A stretch of 7,147 nucleotides of DNA from an uncultured Gemmatimonadota bacterium (GTDB lineage: Bacteria; Gemmatimonadota; Gemmatimonadetes; Gemmatimonadales; GWC2-71-9). The position numbers and the translations under genes are program-made. Where the stretch lies: positions 1 through 7,147 of the forward strand of contig CALGOK010000139.1 in NCBI GenBank assembly GCA_937961295.1, given 5' to 3'. Below the pieces are notes generated by a model that was given only the letters and a program-made list of their open reading frames with translations, did not search any database and was not told where the DNA came from. Positions 1 through 5,487 of the stretch are shown here, one piece after another; position 1 is the stretch's first letter; every line of letters starts with the position of its first letter.

Positions 1-1
1 T

Positions 2-274
2 GTTGGTCCGCTGCAGTTCACGGCCGCGGATGGCTCCGCGATGAATATCCTGGATATTCGCCGCTTTATCGGCAGCCAGCCCCGGACGCCCCAGCAGCTT
101 GTCGAACTGGTGAACGATCTGCGGCCGAATCACAAAGTTTTCGTCCGTGTCTGGCGCCCGGCGCCATCATATTCGGTGGAGGGCCAGGAACTTCCGTCGC
201 TGCCCGCATCGGTCTCCCTTCTGATGGCTGCCGACCAGCAGGTAAACGGTGGCCTTACGGCGTCCTACAGCTGA
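2..274 (+). CDS. C-terminal fragment of an unrecognised protein (possibly SpoIVB/S55-peptidase-like)
   Basis: The frame is open to the left edge and ends with TGA at 272-274, so at least 90 residues of a longer protein are present. The ATG at 41 is probably internal, because the codons before it read plausibly as protein (VGPLQFTAADGSA). The visible part has a helix-like segment (ILDIRRFIGSQPRTPQQLVE), then LRPNHKVFVRVWRPAPSYSVEG, a beta-like stretch, then a proline-containing LPSLPASV tail. From memory this resembles the C-terminal end of large Acidobacteria-type proteins carrying a SpoIVB/S55 peptidase domain, but no catalytic residues are in view, so the function is unproven. Base composition is about 61% GC, clearly lower than the genes to the right. 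It converges on the truncated lysA, and its last 108 bases overlap the non-homologous lysA tail. It may derive from another genome or locus. Confidence 0.5.
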   Translation, partial: VGPLQFTAADGSAMNILDIRRFIGSQPRTPQQLVELVNDLRPNHKVFVRVWRPAPSYSVEGQELPSLPASVSLLMAADQQVNGGLTASYS

Positions 275-1240
275 CGGCTGGACGAATTCACGATCGATCT
301 GGGCGATGTCGCGGCCACCGGAGTGCTTGCGGTGGACGACCCGGGTGAGCAGCACGCCCGCAGGCCCGACGAGGTAGCGACCGGGCTCGACCTGGATGGT
401 GCAGCCGGTGGCACGCAGTCCGTCGCGGAGCGCCCCGATCCAGGCGTCGGGGGTGAGCGGCTCCTCGTCGCGGTAGCGGATACCGAGGCCGCCGCCGATG
501 TCGAGCACGGGGACAAGGTGACCGCGCGCCCGCGCCTGCCCGAGCAGCGTGGCGAGCTTGGCGAGTCCATCCACCCACGGCGTGGGCTTGAGGATCTGCG
601 AGCCGAGGTGCATCGCGAGCGCGTCGAGGCGCAGACTGCCGCTCTCCTCGATCACCGCGAACGCGGCCTCGAGCTGGTCGATCGGCACCCCGAACTTGAT
701 GCCGCCGTGTCCGGTGCTGATGTAGGGATGGGTCTCGGCGGTGACGTCGGGATTGACGCGGATCCCCACCGACACCGTCGCGCCCTGGAGGTCGGCGAGC
801 ATGGCGAGTCGCCGCAGCTCGGCGAGCGACTCGACGTTGATGTGCCCCACGCCGGCATGGATCGCGGCCTGCAGTTCCTCGTCGGTCTTCCCCACCCCGC
901 TGAACACGATGCGATCCGGGGAGAACCCCGCCGCGATCGCGCGCATCAGCTCGCCGCCGGAAACGATGTCGGCCCCGGCTCCGAGCTCGGCGAGCAGGCG
1001 CAGCACGGCGAGATTGCCGTTCGCCTTGACGGCGTAACAGATGTGGTGCGGCAGGTCGCCGAACGCCGCGTCGAGGCGGCGGTAGCGCTCGCGGACCACC
1101 GCGGCGTCATACACATACGTGGGCGTGCCGACGGCGCGGGCGATCTCCTCGAGCGGCACCTCGCCCATGGCGAGCGCGCCGGTGGCGTCGCGCGTGAGCC
1201 CGGATTCGCTGAGCAGCGGGCTCAGTACGCCCGCGCCCAT
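167..1240 (-). CDS. lysA: Diaminopimelate decarboxylase, 3'-truncated with an unrelated tail
   Basis: The enzyme decarboxylates meso-diaminopimelate to L-lysine, the last step of lysine synthesis; it is cytoplasmic and PLP-dependent. Visible fold type III alanine-racemase-like barrel features are the PLP lysine K72 in YAVKANGN, IRVNPDV at 160-166, HLGSQI at 211-216, the glycine loop GGGLGI at 249-254 that binds PLP phosphate, and EPGRYLVGPAG at 285-295. Homology ends near residue 313 (KHSGGRDIA), followed by about 44 unrelated residues. The family usually has about 415-450 residues; this frame has 357. The missing C-terminal beta domain should carry the conserved Cys (CESGD-type motif) and Tyr that complete the active site across the dimer, so this copy as read is probably inactive. 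The ATG at 1240 overlaps the proS stop by 19 bases and has GGAGG four bases upstream. Confidence 0.88.
   Translation of the reverse strand: MGAGVLSPLLSESGLTRDATGALAMGEVPLEEIARAVGTPTYVYDAAVVRERYRRLDAAFGDLPHHICYAVKANGNLAVLRLLAELGAGADIVSGGELMRAIAAGFSPDRIVFSGVGKTDEELQAAIHAGVGHINVESLAELRRLAMLADLQGATVSVGIRVNPDVTAETHPYISTGHGGIKFGVPIDQLEAAFAVIEESGSLRLDALAMHLGSQILKPTPWVDGLAKLATLLGQARARGHLVPVLDIGGGLGIRYRDEEPLTPDAWIGALRDGLRATGCTIQVEPGRYLVGPAGVLLTRVVHRKHSGGRDIAQIDREFVQPSAVGRRKATVYLLVGSHQKGDRCGQRRKFLALHRI
275..310. other. Junction: homology and GC-content break inside lysA
   Basis: LysA homology runs to about residue 313 (near base 302) and stops. Bases 1-300 are about 61% GC by hand count, while 301-480 are about 74%. 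The plus-strand reading frame ends at 274. None of the three minus-strand frames left of the break restores the expected LysA continuation, a motif like VVDAGMNDLIRP, so a simple frameshift does not explain it. The breakpoint is best placed between about 284 and 304. No IS end, target-site duplication or tRNA is visible at the break. Confidence 0.7.
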
Positions 1241-2670
1241 ACCGCCTCCACGGCCGCCGGCTTGCCGGTCCAGATGCACGTGGCGGGCTTTTCCGGCGAG
1301 CGGAACTCGGCGTCCGGCAGGCAACGGATGGTCGCCTTGGTCAGTTCCTTGATCTCGGCCTCGACCGACGGTTCGCCGCAGAACCCGGCGTACACGAAGC
1401 CGCCGTCGCTCCTGAGGAAGTCGATGAACTCGTCCTTCGACTTCGGGCCGCGGAGCGAGTGCGCCTCGCGCCGCTCGCGGGCCGCGGCGAGCAGGCCGTC
1501 CTGCATCGCGTCGAGTTCGCGACGGACGGTGTCGGCAAGCCCGTCGAGCTGCACCGCCTCCTTGCCACCGGTGCGCCGCGCCAGCATCGCGCTGTTCGAC
1601 GCGAGGTCGCGCGGGCCGAGCTCGAGGCGCAGCGGCGCGCCGCGGGCCTCCCACGCGAGGTACTTGGCGCCCTGCTTGAGTCCCTCGGGAAGGTCGGGGG
1701 TGGCGCGGATCCCGCCGGCGCGCAGCTCGGCGCCGATCCGCTCTGCCGCGCCGCAGGTGGCCGCCTTCTCCTCGTCCGAGCGCCAGATCGGCACCACCAC
1801 CGCCTGCCACTGTGCCAGGCGCGGCGGACAGACCAGGCCGCGATCGTCGCCGTGGGTCATGATCAACCCGCCGACCAGCCGGGTCGAGACGCCCCACGAC
1901 GTGCTCCACACGTAGTCGAGCCCGCCCTCCGCGGTCTGGAACTGCACCTCGAACGCCTTGGCGAAGTTCTGGCCGAGGTGGTGCGAGGTGCCGGCCTGGA
2001 GCGCCTTGTTGTCCTGCATCAGCGCCTCGCACGAGTAGGTGCGGAGCGCGCCGGCGAACTTCTCGCTCTCGGTCTTGAGGCCGGTGAGCACCGGCATCGC
2101 CATCCACTCCTCCATGAAGCGGCGGTAGATGCCGAGGATCTGCAGCGTCTCCGCCTGCGCGTCGGCCTCGGTGGCGTGCGCGGTGTGGCCCTCCTGCCAG
2201 AGGAACTCCGTGGTGCGGAGGAACAGCCGGGTGCGCATCTCCCAGCGCACCACGTTGCACCACTGGTTCATCAGCACCGGCAGGTCGCGCCAGCTCTGGA
2301 TCCACTTGCCGAACATCGAGTAGATGATCGTCTCGGAGGTGGGCCGCACCACCAGCGGCTCCTCGAGCTCCTTGCCGCCGCCGTGCGTCACCACCGCCGT
2401 CTCCGGGGCGAACCCCTCCACGTGCTCCGCCTCGCGGGCGAGGAACGACTGCGGGATGAAGAGCGGGAAGTAGGCGTTCTGGTGCCCGGTGGCCTTGAAC
2501 ATGTCGTCCAGGGCGCGCTGCATCTGCTCCCAGATGGCGTATCCGTTGGGCCGGATCACCATGCAGCCGCGCACCGGCGAGTAGTCGGCCAGCTCGGCGC
2601 GCTGGATCAGGTCATTGTACCAGGCGCTGAAGTCCTGGGCGCGCGGGGTGATCGCTTTCGACTCTGCCAT
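1222..2670 (-). CDS. proS: Prolyl-tRNA synthetase, archaeal/eukaryotic-like type (ProS type 3)
   Basis: Charges tRNA-Pro with proline in the cytoplasm. The 482 residues match the compact ProRS type that lacks the large editing insertion of the E. coli type and ends in a conserved tyrosine (here WARAY). Class II signatures: motif 1 region around VRGCMVIRPNGYAIW at 33-47; proline/ATP site VRPTSETIIY at 108-117; motif 2 from R142 to H162 (RTTEFLWQEGHTAH); TSHHLGQNFAKAF at 228-240; motif 3 with GGLIMTHGDDRGL at 267-279. The anticodon-binding domain covers about 285-400, and a C-terminal domain follows from about 405. That domain keeps Cys at 431, 450 and 465, but the second Cys of the last CxxC pair is Thr468, so the zinc site looks degenerate. 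The ATG at 2670 lies 3 bases after the hisS stop, suggesting translational coupling; no strong Shine-Dalgarno sequence is seen. Confidence 0.96.
   Translation of the reverse strand: MAESKAITPRAQDFSAWYNDLIQRAELADYSPVRGCMVIRPNGYAIWEQMQRALDDMFKATGHQNAYFPLFIPQSFLAREAEHVEGFAPETAVVTHGGGKELEEPLVVRPTSETIIYSMFGKWIQSWRDLPVLMNQWCNVVRWEMRTRLFLRTTEFLWQEGHTAHATEADAQAETLQILGIYRRFMEEWMAMPVLTGLKTESEKFAGALRTYSCEALMQDNKALQAGTSHHLGQNFAKAFEVQFQTAEGGLDYVWSTSWGVSTRLVGGLIMTHGDDRGLVCPPRLAQWQAVVVPIWRSDEEKAATCGAAERIGAELRAGGIRATPDLPEGLKQGAKYLAWEARGAPLRLELGPRDLASNSAMLARRTGGKEAVQLDGLADTVRRELDAMQDGLLAAARERREAHSLRGPKSKDEFIDFLRSDGGFVYAGFCGEPSVEAEIKELTKATIRCLPDAEFRSPEKPATCIWTGKPAAVEAVWARAY
1245..1249 (-). promoter_or_regulatory. 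Ribosome binding site for lysA inside proS
   Basis: On the minus strand GGAGG lies within the last codons of proS, four bases before the lysA ATG at 1240. It supports that start and translation coupled to the end of proS. The spacing is slightly short. Confidence 0.55.
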
Positions 2671-2673
2671 CGT

Positions 2674-3975
2674 TCAACCGGTTGGGGAAAGAATGCCAAG
2701 GCACCGCTCGACCAGCTGGTCGAGCGGCACCGCCACCTGCGTGCGGGCCGCGAGGTCCTTGAGCTGCACCTCGCCGCGGGCGCGTGCGTCGGGACCGATC
2801 ACCACGGCGAGGCGCGCGCCGCGGGTGCCTGCGAGCTTGAGCTGCTTGCCGAGCTTCGGTTCCGCGTCGAGCGGAAACTCCACCGCGAGCCCGGCCGCGC
2901 GGAGCCGCTGCGCCTGATGGAGGACCTCGGGAACGTCCTCCGCCGTCACGGCCGCCACGTAGCAGTCGATCGTGGCCGGGGCACCGGGCCGCAGGCCGCG
3001 GTCCTTGAGCAGCTCGCCGAGCACCACGTCGCCCATCCCGAAGCCGACCGCCGGGAGGTCGGCGCCGCCGAGCGAGGCGAGCAGCGTGTCGTAGCGTCCG
3101 CCGCCACAGATCGCCCGCAACTGCCCCTTGCGATCGAACAGCTCGAAGACGGTCCCGGTATAGTAGGCCAGGCCGCGGACGATCGAGAGATCAACCTCGA
3201 TGTAGTCGGCGCAGCCCATCGCCCCCAGCGCACCAAGGACCTCCGAGAACTGCCACGACGCCGCGTCGACGCCCCAGTCCCGCGCGAGTGCCGTCAGCTC
3301 ATCGGCGGAACGGACCGCCGCGATCGCCAGCACCGCCTCGGCACGGTCGCCGAGCCCCATCTCCAGCAGGCGCGCCCGCGAGGCGGTCGCCCCGTTGCGC
3401 TCGAGCTTGTCGATCACGCCCAGCACGCCGTCGAACGCGTCGGTCGGGATCATCGCATGCGCGAGGAGCGCGTAGAGGACGCGCCGATCCGAAAGCCGCA
3501 CCTTGAAGTCGTCCGCACCGAGTCCCAGCTCGCGACAGACGTCGATCGCCAGGGCGATCACCTCGGCGTCGGCGCGCGGGCCGGCCTCGCCCACCAGGTC
3601 GCAGTTGAGCTGGAAGTGCTCGCGCAGCCGGCCCCGCTGCTGCTTCTCGTAGCGGAAGAGCTGCGGCACCGCGAACCACCGGATCGGCTTGGGCGCCGAC
3701 TTGGCGTGCTCGGAGACCATGCGCGCGAACGTCGGCGTCATCTCGGGCCGCATCGCCACGCGGCGGCCGCCCTTGTCCTCGAACTCGAACAGCTGGCCCA
3801 CGATCTCGTCACCGCTCTTGGCGGTGTAGAGCTCCAGCGGCTCGAGCGGCGGGCCATCGTACTCGACGAAGCCGTAGCGCCGCGCCACCCGGCGCCAGGC
3901 CTCGATGATGTGCGCGCGGAAGGCCAGCTCGTCCGGCGGGAAGTCGCGGAACCCGGGGAGGGCCTGAAAAGTCAT
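2674..3975 (-). CDS. hisS: Histidyl-tRNA synthetase
   Basis: Charges tRNA-His with histidine; cytoplasmic class II synthetase. The 433 residues are normal for the family. The N-terminal GFRDFPPDE (8-16) is the usual start motif; RPEMTPTFARM at 76-86; motif 2 FRYEKQQRGRLREHFQ at 107-122; histidine-specific block RGLAYYTGTVFE at 267-278; glycine-rich ICGGGRYD at 289-296; PAVGFGMGDVVL at 308-319 in the motif 3 position; anticodon-binding domain about 332-425. Two departures from the E. coli type are visible: Ala instead of Asp in RGLDYY, and no Arg in the motif 3 region where GLER is usual. From memory both fit a subfamily that includes plant organellar enzymes. The ATG at 3975 is chosen over an in-frame start at 4095 because the 40 extra residues are low-complexity Arg/Pro and homology begins right after 3975. 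Confidence 0.95.
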   Translation of the reverse strand: MTFQALPGFRDFPPDELAFRAHIIEAWRRVARRYGFVEYDGPPLEPLELYTAKSGDEIVGQLFEFEDKGGRRVAMRPEMTPTFARMVSEHAKSAPKPIRWFAVPQLFRYEKQQRGRLREHFQLNCDLVGEAGPRADAEVIALAIDVCRELGLGADDFKVRLSDRRVLYALLAHAMIPTDAFDGVLGVIDKLERNGATASRARLLEMGLGDRAEAVLAIAAVRSADELTALARDWGVDAASWQFSEVLGALGAMGCADYIEVDLSIVRGLAYYTGTVFELFDRKGQLRAICGGGRYDTLLASLGGADLPAVGFGMGDVVLGELLKDRGLRPGAPATIDCYVAAVTAEDVPEVLHQAQRLRAAGLAVEFPLDAEPKLGKQLKLAGTRGARLAVVIGPDARARGEVQLKDLAARTQVAVPLDQLVERCLGILSPTG

Positions 3976-4132
3976 GGCCCAAAATAGTCGGGACGGCCGG
4001 GCGGCGGAGGGCGTGCCCCCGCGGCCCTGCCGGGACCGCCGCGCCGGTGACTGCCGAGGAAGGTAGACCCGCTCCGGGCGGGGGCTGGCCGGCACCGCGC
4101 CGGACGCCGCCGGGCCGGGTTACCTGGACCGC
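3976..4132. other. 157-base GC-rich gap between the HIT gene and hisS
   Basis: This non-coding gap has several G/C runs and overlapping CCGG-type palindromes. No hairpin followed by a T-run is seen on either strand. Apart from the AT-rich hexamer next to hisS, the only other AT-containing patch is around 4060-4070 (minus-strand TCTACCTTCC), which contains TACCTT, another possible -10 without a -35. The gap is the most likely boundary between an upstream accD-to-HIT unit and the hisS-proS-lysA unit. Confidence 0.4.
3981..3986 (-). promoter_or_regulatory. Candidate -10 element for a leaderless hisS transcript
   Basis: Read on the minus strand, TATTTT ends five bases before the hisS ATG and stands out in a stretch that is otherwise nearly all G and C. 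This spacing would place transcription start at or next to the A of the ATG, as in leaderless mRNAs. No Shine-Dalgarno sequence is present and no convincing -35 box was found about 17 bases further upstream. The call rests on one short AT-rich hexamer. Confidence 0.35.
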
Positions 4133-4567
4133 TCAGAGGCCGTGCGCCAGGCGCCGGGCGTGCTCGTCCAGGACCGCGCGGTCCGCCACCTCGAGGTGGC
4201 GGTCGCTGAACGCGATGCGGCCATCGACGAGCTGGGCGAACTGCCCCGAGGTGATGTCATCCGGCCCGTGCTGCGGCACCACGATCAGGTGCGCATGGGA
4301 AACACCATACCCATGCACGACGAAGCCGACCCGTTCCGGCTCGAACGCTCGACGCAACGACCGACCGATGCGCTGTGCGACCACCATGATGCGCGCGGCA
4401 GTGTCGTCATCGAGGTCCGTGAAGTGGTCGACGTGCGCGCGAGGGATCACCAGGCACTCGCCCGGCGCGGTGGGACGGATGTTCATGAACGCGAGGACCG
4501 ACTCGTCTGCATGGACCAGGCTGGCCGGGGCATCGCCCCGGACGATCCCACAGAAGATGCAAGCCAT
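4133..4567 (-). CDS. HIT-family protein (HINT-like nucleotide hydrolase/transferase)
   Basis: A small cytoplasmic protein of the histidine triad superfamily, which hydrolyses or transfers nucleoside monophosphate groups; the substrate cannot be read from sequence. The 144 residues start MACIFCG, with a CxxC pair (C3, C6) that with H45 and H91 could bind zinc, as in HINT-like proteins. NIRPTAPGECLVIPRAHV at 29-46 is the typical N-terminal block. The triad motif is HAHLIVVP at 91-98: the first His and the central catalytic His (H93) are present, but the third His is Ile95. The C-terminal about 45 residues form a charged extension. The ATG at 4567 is chosen over 4585 because GGAGG sits seven bases upstream of it, inside the longer version. 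It lies 26 bases after the VOC gene and probably shares its transcript. Confidence 0.92.
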   Translation of the reverse strand: MACIFCGIVRGDAPASLVHADESVLAFMNIRPTAPGECLVIPRAHVDHFTDLDDDTAARIMVVAQRIGRSLRRAFEPERVGFVVHGYGVSHAHLIVVPQHGPDDITSGQFAQLVDGRIAFSDRHLEVADRAVLDEHARRLAHGL

Positions 4568-4574
4568 GGAACCA

Positions 4575-4579
4575 CCTCC
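4575..4579 (-). promoter_or_regulatory. Strong ribosome binding site fixing the HIT gene start
   Basis: On the minus strand GGAGG stands seven bases before the ATG at 4567. It would fall within the coding part if translation began at the in-frame ATG at 4585, so it decides in favour of 4567. It is the clearest Shine-Dalgarno sequence in the window. Confidence 0.75.
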
Positions 4580-4593
4580 CGACACAGGACCGG

Positions 4594-5394
4594 CTATCCC
4601 TGCACCAGGGCCAGGCAGGCGCCGAGCGGATCCTGGATCGCCGCCTTCGCGGGCTCACCCGCCATCGACGGGGTGGACGCGAGAACCTTCCCTCCGCCGT
4701 CCCGGACCCGGCGAAGACTCTCCGCGAGGTCACCCACGGGGAGGTGGATCAACCAGACCGGCGGGAGGTCCCGATTTGCGCCGCGCGCATGCCGGATTCC
4801 CGCCGCCGGGTGCCCGTCCTCGTCGAGCAGGGTGTAGTCGGCGTAGCGGGTGCCCGCTGCATCCTCCATCGCGACGTCGCGCACCGACCAACCCACGACC
4901 TCACGATAGAAGTCCCGCGTCGCGGCAGCATCGGCGACCGTCAGGTCGATCCAGCTGATGCGGCCGACCCCGGTGAGGCCATCGGAGGATGCCCCCTCCT
5001 CCGCCGCCGGAAACTCCTCCGCCGCGACGACGGGGACGATCCCGAACGCCGCGCCGTCCGGGTCGAGCAACACCGCCCACTGACTCCTGCCTTCGGAGTC
5101 CTTGCCGTGCATGAGCGCACTGCCGCCCAGGTCGAGTGCACGCTCCACGCTGGCCGCGACATCGGCGACCTGGATGTGCGGCATCCATTGGAGCGGGAGG
5201 TCGGCGTATTCGGGGCTGCGCGCGCCGAGGCCGATGATCGGCACGCCCAAGCTGTTCTTCAGGTCCTCGCGCCAGAGCGGGCGTTCGCCAGTGCAGAGCA
5301 CCCGTGCATAGAACCGCGCCTCGCGCTCGTGCTCGGGGACGGCGATGTCGGCGCTGAGGATCCCGCCGACGCAGAAGGCGAACCGATCACTCAT
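4594..5394 (-). CDS. Two-domain VOC (glyoxalase/bleomycin-resistance fold) protein
   Basis: The 266 residues contain two tandem vicinal-oxygen-chelate modules, about 10-121 and 144-264, joined by an Ala/Glu-rich linker. Each module has the usual pattern: an opening strand, FYARVL (28-33) or DFYREVVGW (161-169), and a closing LLDPDGAAFGIV (109-120) or QDPLGACLALV (254-264). The second module has Asp150 where a metal-binding His is common, so classical glyoxalase I activity is not supported. The layout resembles two-domain proteins such as the mycobacterial Cfp32/27 kDa antigen family, whose substrates are mostly unknown. The start is uncertain: ATGs at 5430, 5403 and 5394 are in frame and none has a clear Shine-Dalgarno sequence; 5394 is chosen because the following residues fit the first module best. 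It sits between folC and the HIT gene and has no evident pathway link to either. Confidence 0.85.
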   Translation of the reverse strand: MSDRFAFCVGGILSADIAVPEHEREARFYARVLCTGERPLWREDLKNSLGVPIIGLGARSPEYADLPLQWMPHIQVADVAASVERALDLGGSALMHGKDSEGRSQWAVLLDPDGAAFGIVPVVAAEEFPAAEEGASSDGLTGVGRISWIDLTVADAAATRDFYREVVGWSVRDVAMEDAAGTRYADYTLLDEDGHPAAGIRHARGANRDLPPVWLIHLPVGDLAESLRRVRDGGGKVLASTPSMAGEPAKAAIQDPLGACLALVQG

Positions 5395-5487
5395 GGGCTG
5401 CATCCAGGTGGAGATCACGAATCCCGGCATGGGGACGAACGCGCGGTGCCCTGACCATCCTGCCCCGCATCGCCGCCCGCCACAACC

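Noticed and set aside
284..289. GAATTC site at the lysA break as evidence of a cloning junction
   Set aside because: A single EcoRI site is expected by chance, and no vector-like sequence flanks it.
323..1915. A 530-codon plus-strand open frame opposite lysA and proS
   Set aside because: It is antisense to two clear genes and has no recognisable domain or ribosome binding site.
1241..2305. Open frame continuing upstream of lysA on the minus strand, as if LysA had a 355-residue N-terminal extension
   Set aside because: This part is an out-of-frame reading of proS, full of Arg/Gly/Ala with no homology. The lysA ATG at 1240 with GGAGG fits the family start.
1459..3987. An 842-codon open frame on the plus strand
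   Set aside because: It lies wholly opposite proS and hisS, both with complete family motifs. The product is Arg/His/Leu/Glu-rich with no domain. Long antisense frames are expected in high-GC DNA.
3976..4095. Longer hisS start 40 codons upstream
   Set aside because: The extra residues are low-complexity Arg/Pro and the family start motif GFRDF lies just after the ATG at 3975.
4047..4958. A 303-codon plus-strand frame opposite the HIT and VOC genes
   Set aside because: It is antisense to two genes with clear domains and codes for a Pro/Arg/Ser-rich product without homology.
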